Shown one piece after another: positions 20,471 through 30,802 of a stretch of 64,000 bases of DNA. The stretch comes from Yponomeuta sedellus (taxonomy: Eukaryota; Arthropoda; Insecta; Lepidoptera; Yponomeutidae). Below the pieces are notes generated by a model. It saw only the letters and a program-made list of their open reading frames with translations, ran no database searches and was not told where the DNA came from. The first letter of the stretch is position 1; each line of letters begins with the position of its first letter. A program made the translations under genes and the position numbers. The DNA lies in NCBI GenBank assembly GCA_934045075.1, contig OW203736.1, positions 9,129,109 to 9,193,108 of the forward strand. Direction: 5' to 3'.

Positions 20471-20474
20471 AAAG

Positions 20475-21170
20475 AAGAAAGAAAAAATTGCCAACATGCG
20501 TTAGATCTAGCGTCGGCTAGCCAGAAAGAGCTTTCACTTAAATTTATAATTGCAAAGCTCGAAGATAAAGCTCAAACTGCTTACGCAAATAAAGTATTTG
20601 ACAAGTTCGAGGACTTGAAAGCCTTTGTGAAACAAAACTTCGGAGAAATTAAACACTATAACCATCTGCTCCTCGACCTTCAGAGCTGTAAATAACAGTC
20701 AAATGAATCTGTAGCTCAGTTTGCTTTGCGGTATGAAACCAGCCTCACGGCCTTGCAGTCCGAAATTCACAACTCTGATGGTCTCAAAAAAGAGCTAGCG
20801 GGTCGGACCTCGCTTTATTTACGTTTACACTCGGGTTGGATCCCCGTCTCAGCACTATAGTTCAGCTTCCGTGAGCCCCGAAATCTTAACGCAGCGATTA
20901 ATGTCGCCCTCCAAGAAGAAAAAATCCAAAATCTTTACCAAATAACTGCAAAGCCTAAGGTCACCAGCAAAATTTGCAACAAACACGGACACACAGAATC
21001 CGACTGTCCATAAAAAGAAGCCTGCATCGTCATCTGCTAATTCTTACTCACATTCACATTTATCTTCTCAAGATCCAAAGATAAATAATGTCCTGACATG
21101 CTCGTATTGCAAAAAACAAAGGTCATGTTATCTCAGAATGTCGTAAACGACAATATAATAATAGTAAGAA
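20475..21170 (+). pseudogene. Ty3/gypsy gag remnant with zinc knuckles
   Basis: Fragments read KFIIAKLEDKAQTAYANKVF, FEDLKAFVKQNFGEIKHYNH and SVAQFALRYETSLTALQS, a gypsy capsid-like arrangement. They are followed by two CCHC-type knuckles (CNKHGHTESDC near 20980 and CSYCKKQ with GHVISECRKRQY near 21100). Stops at about 20695 and 21012 and frameshifts make it non-functional. It lies after the integrase and LTR-like segment, so it begins a second, tandem or permuted element. Its right part is cut by Harbinger H2 at 21235. Confidence 0.75.
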
Positions 21171-21552
21171 ATAATAATAATAATAGTAACAAAGTCAATA
21201 TCCGACTCGTGTTCGAATTCGGCGACGACGGTTAAGGTGATATCAGATGGCTCATTTTTCGTTCATTTTCGCCTTTAATTCGGTAGCTTTTACTTGAAAT
21301 GAAATGTCTGAACACAAAATGAAACACGAGTGCCAAATGAATTAATTAATGAACCGATCCAACGATGTTGGATATTGGCATTCGCATCATTCACTGTTCA
21401 CTTCGAGTGAACGAAGAATGAACAGTCTGAACACAAAAGTGAACGTTCATTCGGATTCGGCCATTTTGTTTAGAGTCCTGTAGCCGACGGACATCACGTT
21501 GTCGACGAGGTTATATTTTTTTCTGTGTGTTGTATTGTTTTCATGCGGCAAA

Positions 21553-21871
21553 ATGGTGTTCAAGTGGAACGATCAAAATACATTACTTTTTTTGGAGACC
21601 TGACCTTTTTTTGGAGAACAAAGACCGAACAATGCGGGCAAACTCTATAAAATCTCTAATCAGTGATTTAAACTTAGAGGTTACTGAAGAAGACATTAAA
21701 CATAAAATAAAAACGATAAGGACCCGGTATACAACAGAATTAACCAAAATAAAGCAGTCCACTAAAAGCGGTTGCTCTTCTTCTGATGTCTATGTACCTA
21801 CCCTGTACTGGTTTAAACATGCAGAATTTTTAAGAAGTGTATGCGTCCCACGGCAGAGTACATCAAGTGTC
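21553..21871 (+). pseudogene. MADF-domain exon of the H2 accessory gene
   Basis: The ATG at 21553 begins MVFKWNDQNTLLFLET, then an in-frame stop. The frame open across the rest continues ANSIKSLISDLNLEVTEEDI, IKTIRTRYTTELTKIKQSTK and YVPTLYWFKHAEFLRSV, a MADF (Myb/SANT-like) DNA-binding domain of nearly full length. The exon ends at a good splice donor (GTGTC then GTAAGT, 21872). The second exon is 24378-24986. A frameshift near 21595 disables it. The role, by analogy with other Harbinger elements, is to bring transposase to DNA. Confidence 0.75.
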
Positions 21872-22339
21872 GTAAGTAGAATCTTATCAATCCATACTAA
21901 TCCATATCCTAGTATCTCTGTCTGTCTGTTCGATAAGCGACTACTACGTGAACAGAAGCTAGGTAGGTAGGTACCTACTTAATACTTATATAAAAAAAAA
22001 CAACGTATATAAATTGTATAGGTTTATTCAGTATTAATATCATTATTCAGTATTATAATCTTCTTATCATCTTCCATTGCCATGGTACAGTGCATCAAGT
22101 GACGAACTTTTCTGCATATACATTCTGTGTATTAAGTATTCTGTGTAGTAAGTACGCTATCTGAATGGACCCTTTTCCACTCTGATTTTCTGTCCAAGTG
22201 TAAAAGTTTTTATCTGTGTATTCTTTGTCGTTACACTAAAACAGTAAAATGAAATTTTACGTGAATAATATGCTTCACCAATTGCTAATTTTGGTAAGGG
22301 TTGAACCTGTTGAAGGTCAAAGCAATAGGAAGCAGATTG

Positions 22340-23484
22340 ATATACATTCTGTGTTCTAAGTATCGGGAATAAAACAAAAACAACAGCCAATAAAACAAAA
22401 AATACAAAGTATTCATCTAAATTTATTTTATCGCCTTCAAAGTAGGCCCCATCGCTTGCAATACAACATCTCCACCGCTTCACCCAATCTTCCATACATT
22501 TTTCATAGGCTATTTGCGGTATGGCCTTTAGCTCATTCAGCGAATTTTCTTTTATGGCTTCTATCGACTCAAAACGTTTTCCTCGAAGTGGTAATTTTAA
22601 GTTGGGAAATAAAAAAAAGTCAGACGGAGCCATATCAGTTGAATACGGTGCTTGGTCGAGAACTTTTGTTGAATTTTTCGCTAAAAACTCTTTCACTATA
22701 ATGGCTGTGTGTGATGGTGCATTATCATGGTGCAGCATCCATGAGTTGTGTTGCCACAAATCTGGACGTTTTCGGCGGATACTCTCACGCAAACGCTTCA
22801 TGACGCCTAAATAATATTCTTTATTCACTGTTTCTCCCTCTGGAAGGAATTCGGAGTGAACCATGCCACGGTAGTAAAAAAAAAACTGTCAGCATCACCT
22901 TGATTTTGGAGCGACTTTGCCTCGGTTTTTTGGGTTTCGGCTCGTTTTCGAGACGCCATTCTGAAGACTGTTGGCTTGTTTGCATGTCGTACTCATAAAC
23001 CCATGTCTCGTCGCCAGTTATTATACGTTTCATAAAGGTCGGATCCGTAGAAGCTCGGGAAACCATGTCTTCAGCGACATGCTTTCGCTGCGCTTTTCGA
23101 ACAAAATTGGAGCTCTTTTGGAACTAGTCGAGCGGCGACGCGTTTCATGCCTAAAATGTCAATGAGAATGTTGTGGACGGACTTAAAAGATATGTTCACC
23201 TCACTAGCCAACTCTCTCAGACTCATACGTCGATTTTCGAGCACTAGCTTCTTGATTCTGTCGATGTTTTCTTTGGTCATAGCGGTTGAAGGTCTACCAG
23301 AACGAGGCAAGTCTACTACTACTTCTCGGCCTTCTTTAAAAGCCTTGTACCATTCATAACCCCTTGTTTTCGATATTCACGATTCGCCGTAGGTATTTTG
23401 CAACATCTTTAGTGATTCACCACATGAAATATCATTTGAAACACAAAATTTAGGGCACACTCTTTGTTCAACAATATTTTCCAT
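22340..23484 (-). pseudogene. mariner transposase (DD34D) nested in H2
   Basis: The minus-strand start is at 23484. Helix-turn-helix region: LPRSGRPSTAMTKENIDRIK, MSLRELASEVNISFKSVHNI. Catalytic region: ITGDETWVYEYD, MLHHDNAPSH, and MAPSDFFLFPNLKLPLRGKR. Exactly 34 residues separate the second and third Asp, the mariner signature. The C-terminus ends at FEGDKINLDEYF. Stops or frame changes near 23378, 23070 and 22860 inactivate it. All three catalytic Asp codons remain. TA-flanked termini were not resolved; a near-repeat ATATACATTCTGTGT at 22118 and 22341 flanks part of its left side. Confidence 0.9.
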
Positions 23485-23629
23485 TGTAAAAATCGCCAAG
23501 GACTCAACTATGACCAACAAAAAGTGTAGTTTAAAACAAATTAAATGACAGACCCCGCTCAAATTTTGCGCGCTAAATCAGTACAGTGCTACCAACATGC
23601 AGTAAAATAATTAAAACGACCTCTTTTAC

Positions 23630-24342
23630 GCGGGTCTTTTTATTGACATATTCCCGATACTTTTTACACAGAGTAGTACGTCACGCACACGGCGGGCATT
23701 TTCACTATGATTTCTTGCATTGGTTGGTGGTAAATCGCTTAGCGCTAAAGATGGTACTTCTCGCCATTCTCCAGGTACAATGGACCCTGTGACCCAATCT
23801 TCAGTTTCCAGTGATCGTTGTTGCACGTAGTCCGCTGTAGTGTCTCTGAGCCAATTATTTGCACTGAAAATGGAATCGCCTTTTCATAGATTCGGAATTT
23901 CGATACTAATATTCCAAAAGAGTTTTCGACTTCTCGTCGAGCTCTTGACAGCCGATAGTTAAATATTTTTTGTTTATCACCAAACTCCCCTCTAGTATTA
24001 CATGGTTTCAAAACATCCGTCAGCAAAGGAAATGCATCATCTGCGACGATTACGCCTTCATTTGGGAAATTTAGAAGATTCGATAACAGTGTTGCTTCAT
24101 TCAGTGTTGATTTATTAAAGACAGATGCATTATTTGCCCTTCCATTTGTCCCAACATCTATATAAATAAAATTATATTTCGCATCCACTACTGCAAATAA
24201 ATGAATACTAAAATTCTTTTTGTAGTCGAAATTGTCAGACCCTGAATTTCCTAGGCATCTTATATTCACCAATTTTCCATCCATTGCATATTTTATAGTA
24301 GTCTTCCATTATGTTATTCCATTCATGTTGACTTCCAGGAAC
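23630..24342 (-). pseudogene. Harbinger H2 transposase, catalytic exon 2
   Basis: The exon begins at 24342 after a splice acceptor (TTATTACAG on the minus strand). It reads VPGSQHEWNNIMEDYYKI, then shifts frame near 24280. The DDE domain follows: NFSIHLFAVVDAKYNFIYID (first Asp), NEGVIVADDAFPLL (second Asp), SRARREVENSFGILVSKFRI (Glu). Another shift near 23770 leads to a C-terminal RRVRDVLLCVKSIGNMSIKR ending near 23630. This exon lies entirely inside the intron of the plus-strand MADF/BESS gene. The catalytic residues survive but the frameshifts inactivate it. Confidence 0.8.
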
Positions 24343-24377
24343 CTGTAATAATAAAACAATCAACATTTCATTTACAG

Positions 24378-24986
24378 GATGCACCACAGACTCCAAATGA
24401 TGACTCTGCTGAATCTTAGCAGACTCAAGCTGGCAGTGAGGAACAAAAGACGCCAAATTCTGAGATCAGTAGGAGTGCAAGTAGTCAACTGATGACTCCA
24501 TTATATTCTCAAAAGCCAACGAACCGAAAAAGAAAGTCTGATATGCCGTTTGATAGAGCAATTAAAGAATTAAAAACTATTAGCGAGCAAGCCAAAGTCC
24601 AAACTGAAGATGAGTTTGATTTGTTTTGCAAAAGTTTGGCAGTACAACTCAAGAAAATGCCCTTGAACAGGGCTTTGATATGTCAGGAAAAACTTCAATC
24701 TGTGATGACTCAGGAACGATTAACACAGATGTCACAATCATTCCCTGAAGTAACTTACTCGGACTCCAGCACACCGTCCCCATTTACTATCAACCAGTCG
24801 CCTCTGTATCAAAATACAACCCCGGAGTATAATTATAGTAACTACCTTGTCACCCAACAAGTTTATACACAACCAGTGCCTGTACCCGTGAGTTCACCAC
24901 AAGAGACCAATCAAGTCACAATTGTCCAAACATCCACCCAAGAGAAAGAAAACATTCTCTCACAAGCTCTACAAAGTATTTTGTAA
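24378..24986 (+). CDS. BESS-domain exon 2 of the H2 accessory gene
   Basis: The exon follows a splice acceptor (CATTTACAG at 24369-24377), with one in-frame stop near 24415, then stays open to TAA at 24986. It contains a basic linker (KPTNRKRKSDMP) and a BESS motif (DEFDLFCKSLAVQLKKMPLN, then ICQEKLQSVM), with a Ser/Thr/Pro/Gln/Tyr-rich tail. It lies wholly within the intron of the minus-strand transposase (between 24343 and about 25035). The distance to transposase exon 2 is only 35 bases. Related exons: 3-392 and 42280-43000. Confidence 0.7.
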
Positions 24987-25034
24987 ATGTTGATTGTCTA
25001 AATAAAAATGTTTCATGAAAATAACTTGATATTT

Positions 25035-25438
25035 TATTAACTGACTTTAGGATATTGTAGGATAAAAGTAGGATATTGTATTTCGAGGTACTCTGTACAA
25101 AAACTCTAAACTTCCAAAACTATCACCTGTAGCAAGGTATCTCAGGACAATTTGAAGTTTTATCCTCCATTAAAGTGTTTTCTTTCGTTATTAGTGGAGC
25201 AACAAGAAGTAGAAGTTCTTAAAATTTACTTTCATCCATTCGAAGATGATTACAACGAAGGATCTTCAACGGCTAGTTCTCTCAACAATGTATTTGAAGC
25301 TCCTAATAAATTTCTTCTTTCAATCCATGGTCGCACCCACCAACGTCGACGTTTTCTTTGCTTCTTTTTTGTCAATTCTTTGATTAAATGATCACAAATT
25401 AAACTAATTCCAAGACGTACGACTTCATTCGATGACAT
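25035..25438 (-). pseudogene. Harbinger H2 transposase, exon 1
   Basis: ATG at 25438. Residues MSSNEVVRLGISLICDHLIK, then the basic KKKQRKRRRWWVRPWIERR and LGASNTLLRELAVEDPSL, match H3 exon 1 (50066 leftward) closely. A stop near 25250 and frameshifts follow, then YLATGDSFGSLEFLYRVPRN in another frame toward 25040. The splice donor near 25035 is not sharply defined. Confidence 0.75.
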
Positions 25439-25570
25439 TTTAAAAATAAAGAACAATGAATGTTCATTTCTATATCCGCCATGTGAACATAGAATGAAAC
25501 AAAAATGAAGCATTCATTCGAGTGAATAATCACTCGAGTGAGCCGTCTGATATCACCTTTACTAACGAGT

Positions 25571-25603
25571 GAAGAACTGACGATATCGTATCGTCAGTTC
25601 TTC
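25571..25603. repeat. 15-base perfect hairpin, 3-base spacer
   Basis: GAAGAACTGACGATA (25571-25585), TCG, then its complement (25589-25603). A partial third copy follows (TGACGATACGATA). Confidence 0.85.
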
Positions 25604-25833
25604 TGACGATACGATAGTCTCCCGCACACACGCGTCGCGTCGCTCATAATACGGGGGCGCTGACCCGCGCTCCCCGCTCGCCGCGCCGCCCGCGCTGATA
25701 CCTACACCGGCACACCGCACTAGAGTCGAGAGCGACACGAGCCGCACGCGATCTATTTCATTTGTTTTTAACGCACAAGACTGGACGTTTCTTGCTTCAT
25801 CAAATGCGCGCGGTATTTATTCTATGTACCTAT

Positions 25834-26396
25834 AATGGCAGGAGTATCATCTAAATGTGCTACTAAAAGGAACATAACTGACGAAAATAGGAGTTTTCAA
25901 GAAAAATGGGAGGAAGAATTTTTTTTTTATAAGTGGATATTATGAAGGTATTTGTTTAATATGCCGGGAAACTCTCATCGGAATTAAGCGAAACAATTTA
26001 TTTCGCCACTACACAAGTAAGCATAGTTAATTAACCGAAGCCTACCCTTTAGAAACGATTGAAAGAAAGAATAAAATAATTCATTTGAAATCGTCAATTC
26101 ATCGTCAACAAAACCTAATGACGACAGCAGTTGGGCAAAATGAGGCTATTACAAAAGCATCATACCAAGTGTGTAACATTCTTGCAAAACGCATGAAACC
26201 TTTTACGGATGCTGAATTGATGAAAGAGTGTATGATAGCTGTTTCTCAAATGTTATTTCAAAAAAAATCAAATAGTAAACAAATAATGGCACAAGTAAAC
26301 AAGCTTACACTTTCTGAATCCACCTGTCGCCGCCGTGTTGAGGACATTTCGAAAAATTTGTTTGAGGCAGTTGACAAACTGAAAAACTGCAAATAA
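25834..26396 (+). pseudogene. hAT-type transposase N-terminus (GTF2IRD2/ZBED-like)
   Basis: Starts MAGVSSKCATKRN and contains a BED-like zinc finger (WEEEFFF, CLICRETLIGIKRNNLFRHY, then H). After frameshifts and a stop the long open part (26085-26396) reads HRQQNLMTTAVGQNEAITKA, YQVCNILAKRMKPFTDAELM and LTLSESTCRRRVEDISKNL. This is the N-terminal half of the hAT family that gave rise to GTF2IRD2, SCAND3 and ZBED5 in vertebrates. The catalytic and dimerisation regions are absent, so it is a truncated copy. A GC-rich, promoter-like segment (25620-25750) lies upstream. Confidence 0.7.
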
Positions 26397-26453
26397 GGAT
26401 GTAACTTTTATGTCTCAGTGCTTATTATTTGTTCGGTACTGCACAATGGACGG

Positions 26454-26479
26454 AATCATAGAAGAAGACTTCTATGATT
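26454..26479. repeat. 11-base perfect hairpin, 4-base spacer
   Basis: AATCATAGAAG (26454-26464), AAGA, then its complement (26469-26479). Confidence 0.8.
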
Positions 26480-26496
26480 ACCATGAAGGGTCATAC

Positions 26497-26541
26497 GAGA
26501 GGTTGTGATTTTATGGAAGTTCCATAAAATCACAACCTCTC
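26497..26541. repeat. 22-base perfect hairpin, 1-base spacer
   Basis: Arm 26497-26518 (GAGAGGTTGTGATTTTATGG plus AA), one G, then the exact complement 26520-26541. Confidence 0.9.
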
Positions 26542-26639
26542 AAGTGTCAAGTATGTTACCAAAATTGGCAAAAAATACTATTGAAACAATACGAGCACTG
26601 AACTTTATTTGTTGTTTATTCGGATAATACAATTTAATT

Positions 26640-28130
26640 ATAGTAGTAACGTCTATCGTGGCAGAGCAAAAAGTAAGAAGAAGGTTTTCCTGGGTAAAAC
26701 GTCTTAGCAACACGTGTGGGTGTGAATTGTTGTTTTACAACACTGACAGGCGTTAGACCTTTTTGTGTCCTAAATTCCAACACCCTCCTCTGGACGCAAA
26801 CCCATTGCCTTGGTAAAGGCCTGGTGCTTCGGTCGTTGCAGTTCCTTAGTCAGAGCATCAGACAAGTGCAGAGAAGCTTCAACGAGTCAAAGAATTCATT
26901 GATAGATTCCCTAAGTATGAATCACATTACTAACTACACAGGAGTATGAACAGAAGATTTTTAGCTCCAGATTTAAGTTTGCCAAAAATGTATTCAATGT
27001 ACTGTGATGATACTACAGATTCAGAAAGGGTGTCAGATTTTATGTTCAGAAAAATTTTCAATGAACACTTCAATTTGTCATTTCATGCACCTATATCCGA
27101 TTCATGTAAGAAATGCGATAATCTTAAGATTAAGATAGATGCAGCTTGTTCACAAGAAGAAAAAGACCAACTAGAGTTACAAAAAAAGTTACACCTTTCA
27201 AAAGCTGATGCTGCAAAAGATAATTACACAAAAGATAAAAACAGTGCTAAGATGACCCAGATGTCACTGTTATTGTATTCGATCTAATGAAAACATTACC
27301 TACTCCAGTAGTGTCAACTGGAGTATGTTATTATAAAAGGCAGTTATGGACCTATAACCTGGGCATACATGATGCTGCAAATGACAATGCTACTATGTGT
27401 GTCTGGGACGAAACGGTAGCTTCAAGGAGGCCTCAAGAAATAGGATCTTGTTTATTGCGTTACATTAAAGAAAATGTCAAGACCAAAAGATTAATTTTAT
27501 ATTCCGACCAATGGTGGCCAGAACCGCAATATAAAAATGGCTACTCTTTGCCAATACATTGTCAGCCATCCAGACTATGTTGTGGAAAGAATTGACCACA
27601 ATTTTTTTGTAAGTGGACACTCTTACTTGGCTTGTGATGAAGACTTTGGGTTGATAGAAAAACAGAAAAAGTTTTTTAAGAATATTTTCATACCAGATGA
27701 TTGGATTGAAGTTATAAAGGCTGCAAGAATAAAGAATCCCTTTAAAATTATAAAAATGACAAAAGAAGATTTCTATTCCACGAAAAAACTGAAAAGTAAT
27801 ATTACCAATCGAAAAGTCACCTCAGAGAAATCAAAAGTAAAGTGGCTTCTTTATCACAAGACCCACGAATTCACTGTATTCTTTAAATATTCAAATAATC
27901 CAGAGGTCTTCCTGAGGTCCAGAAATTCTGTTGATTTAGCTAATTTAGAGCTTGACATTTTGTATCCAGTGGGAAAAACAATAAGCGCGGAGAAGAAAAA
28001 GGATTTACTGGAACTCCTACAATACATTCCCCCGATAAATCATAACTTTTATATCAATATAAAGGAAAATGCTGCAGTAAGGAACGATTTGTATGTGGAA
28101 GACGAAGTAAATAGTGATTTAGATTGTTAG
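26640..28130 (+). pseudogene. DUF7869-type transposon protein, broken into frames
   Basis: N-terminal part is in shifting frames near 26700-26940. FPKYESHY precedes 26946-27287 (NRRFLAPDLSLPKMYSMYCD, HAPISDSCKKCDNLKIKIDA). Next comes 27287-27595 (LPTPVVSTGVCYYKRQLWTY, NLGIHDAANDNATMCVWDET, LILYSDQW). The conserved Ser-Asp element is present, but the motif that should follow is altered by a frameshift near 27510. Then 27537-28130 (DYVVERIDHNFFVSGHSYLA, DEDFGLIEKQKKF). This family is widespread in insect and cnidarian genomes and has the look of an RNase-H-fold transposase. Its superfamily name (possibly Sola-like) is not secure. Confidence 0.65.
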
Positions 28131-28519
28131 GAAGGTGTATTAATGTAAGGATATGTTTTTTAATACATAATTTGGACTGCTTTTTTTTCTTCAATAAATC
28201 TGAAACCCGAAATGCCAGAGTGGCCTATCTCAAATTAAATTAATAAAATAAGGTACCTAGGATTAATAAAATCACTAAAATAAAAAGAATATCTCATATT
28301 AAAACACTAAAGCGGCAAAGGTTGTTAGGATACATTTTATTTACTAAAGTTACAAATATTTGAAATCAGGGCATCTAGGTTTTCCTTAATACTGCAAACT
28401 TTTGTTTATAAAGTTAGGCCGCTCTAGCTCTCATGGCCTCATTTAAGATTCAGTGTAAAGTCTAGGATACCCTAGTAGATACCCTACAACATTATTAATT
28501 TGCTTGTTTTATTTTACAG
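28131..28519. other. No gene recognised
   Basis: AT-rich spacer ending in a splice-acceptor-like TTTTATTTTACAG (28507-28519) before the next exon. Confidence 0.4.
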
Positions 28520-29232
28520 TTAGACATACAACCTGGGCCGAATAGTACTGTGACTGAGCATTAAATTGTTGAGTGCATAGAACTTAATGGAGAAGATTGG
28601 GACGTAGACGCAGCCGAAGTTAAGATGCCTCCCGAGGAATGTGAAACCATTTTTAACAGCATGGTTAAAAAAGCAAAAAAAACTGATGTCGAATACAATA
28701 GAAGATCTGCGGTACTGGTGGACGGCCACCACCATCACCTCCCGATGACCCAGTGCTAGAAAAAGTAACGGTCTTAATTGGGCCTGGCTTAGAAGGCATG
28801 TACACTGTTTAAAAGAGTGATGCTGATTTTATGAAGCAGCAACAAAAACTTTTACCAAGTACCAGGTAGATTAAACCGATTGATGAACCGCTGGTTGAAT
28901 TAAAGGAGGAATTGACCACACCGCAGCCAAAACTAGGAAAAAGGCTCAACATATTAAAAAAGAGAATTGATCCTGCATTGGATTCCTCACAAGAGCACAG
29001 CAAACGTAGGAAGAAAAGTGTGGCAGACTCTTTTCCGAAACTTTCAGAATTAAAACATGAGTTGGTAGAGATACAACTAAAAGTAGCAAGAGAACAGCTT
29101 CATCATCAAAGGAAAATACAAGAAATGGAAACAAAGCAAATGATCGCGAAAATGAACTTTGAAAAGGAGAAGCATGATTCTGACTTCTTCTTTTATTCTT
29201 TGATGTTTAATATAACAAAAATTAGTATTTGA
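28520..29232 (+). pseudogene. Myb/SANT-like accessory protein exon of Harbinger H4
   Basis: After a splice acceptor, fragments read IELNGEDWDVDAAEVKMPPE, RRSAVLVDGHHHHLPMT and, in a second frame, LIGPGLEGMYTV. A longer open frame follows (28912-29232), with SKRRKKSVADSFPKLSELKH and the Lys/Glu/Gln-rich helix QLHHQRKIQEMETKQMI. The acidic LxVDGHH phrase and the C-terminal coiled coil are typical of the Myb/SANT-like proteins paired with HARBI1-type transposases. The N-terminal Myb domain exon is missing. A transposase converges on it from the right. Confidence 0.55.
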
Positions 29233-29279
29233 GAAAATTAGTTTTCTTTCACAACCTTGCAAAGTAGTTGTTAATCATT

Positions 29280-30039
29280 TAGTGAGCCACGAGGTTGTTA
29301 TGGACCAGGGATGTCTTCTTAATGAGGGTGGGCTGTTTCACTATCCTCAGGGGGTAGGCAGTCATTCTGCATGATAGCAATATTGTGTAAAACTGCGGTT
29401 GCTATAATAATTCCTGAAATTTTGCAATTTCACATTAATCCCTTTAGATAGAATAGGAAACCGTCGCTTCCGTACTCGAAAAGCTCTTACTATGACGTTC
29501 CTTGACTTTATTTGAGCTCTTGAGTTGACATTTGTTTCAGAGAGTGGTATCATCATATAAGTGGTTTGTGCATAACCACTATCCCCCAAAAGCATGTGAT
29601 TGGCGTACATACAATGTAGAAAATTCCGTTTTTGGGCACAATTATCTCAAATGTTGGCATCATGTGCGGCTCCACGCCATCGGGCTACTACATCTCTGAA
29701 CAAAAGGTCAGCAGAACAATTGGCCAGTGTTTTAATAGAAAACCATCCTTGTCTATTCATGTAATTTTCTGCATCTTCTTCACCAGGCGATAAGATTTTG
29801 ATGTGAGTGCAGTCTATAGCTCCTATCACTCGAGGAAACTTAGCTATTTTGTAAAATACACTGACAATAACATTCTGCTCAGGTTGTGACGTTAGAATTT
29901 CTATATATTCTGGCCGGAGTGAGGCTATTGCATGAGTTACTCGGTCGACAATACGACACGCAGTTGATTCATGCACTCCTATCACATCACCGCACATTGT
30001 CAACTGGCTCTCAGTCGCATGGGTGTTACGGCACGGTTC
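29280..30039 (-). pseudogene. HARBI1-like transposase of Harbinger H4, catalytic exon
   Basis: The exon starts at 30039 after a splice acceptor. It reads QLTMCGDVIGVHESTACRIV, then VIGAIDCTHIKILSPGEEDA (first Asp), YMNRQGWFSIKTLANCSADL and, after a frame change near 29640, HMLLGDSGYAQTTYMMIPL (second Asp). It continues RAQIKSRNVIVRAFRVRKRR. In the family the last motif is RNxIERxFG with the catalytic Glu; here that position is Val, so this copy lost its third catalytic residue as well as its frame. Exon 1 was not found. Confidence 0.8.
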
Positions 30040-30043
30040 CTGA

Positions 30044-30604
30044 AATATATATATATATTGTAACGAGGTAATCGTTACCTACATAGTTAAAATCTTACAT
30101 TTGATACTTACTGAAATTCTGGTCAACGCATAGGTTAGATTCATGTCAGATTGTTTATTGTCAACGGATGAGAGTTAAAGAGTTGTTAGGGTGTATCATC
30201 TAGGGCACGGCTTGGAGTGATGAAGAAATTTGAAGCTCTACTAGGTACATGACACTACAACCAACACTTGCCAAAATAATACAATTATGCACCTAGGTTT
30301 TGGGCTCATATCTCAGTTAATACTTGACCCAGAGAGACACTACAACTTGATTAACGATCACTGAACTTAGGGCTTTGATACAATCACACTTAATAAACAC
30401 TAGCAGCACTTTTGAGAACAATTTCAAAGAAAATATTGCTTTTGTTGACATTGTGTTTCACACCATATGGCGTCCGTTCTGATCTTGCAAACCCACAAAT
30501 TCTGTAGCAAGCTGAAGGCTGAAATAGGTTTCTCGAGTCCCAAAGTTTCATTAAAACCTTATCTGAGACCTAGAAACACTTTATTTGCAGAGATATTCTA
30601 GCTT
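30044..30604. other. No gene recognised; left flank of copia-2
   Basis: AT-rich sequence, with a short TA repeat near 30050. No coding support in any frame. Confidence 0.4.
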
Positions 30605-30609
30605 TTAGC
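30605..30609. repeat. Target-site duplication of copia-2, left copy
   Basis: TTAGC, repeated exactly at 35020-35024. Confidence 0.9.
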
Positions 30610-30724
30610 TGTTGAAATTGTCAACTGGAAAGGAAAAAATAATATTTTAAAATAAGATACTTCAATAATGACACTGGAATAAACAACATCAATATTTATA
30701 TTTTCCAAGTATTTTTTTCCTACA
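30610..30724 (+). repeat. copia-2 5' LTR
   Basis: 115 bases, TGTTGAAATTG to TTCCTACA, identical to 34905-35019. An AATAAA lies inside. The leader after it starts TATCGTTATCAGCGCGAAGC; the primer tRNA is not assigned. Confidence 0.95.
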
Positions 30725-30802
30725 TATCGTTATCAGCGCGAAGCTCTGATGAAATAAACGGGAAAAATATAATTGGTGACGATGTGGTGAAGTTGATTTG
30801 TT

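Larger units (their letters stand above)
21235..25558. mobile_element. PIF/Harbinger element H2, complete ends, with nested mariner
   Basis: Terminal inverted repeats AGGTGATATCAGAYGGCTCA start at 21235 and, inverted, end at 25558. TTA flanks both sides (21232-21234 and 25559-25561), the usual Harbinger target duplication. It carries a MADF/BESS gene on plus and a transposase on minus, interlocked through each other's introns. A mariner is inserted near 22.2-23.6 kb. The gypsy gag is the interrupted host sequence at the left. Confidence 0.9.
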
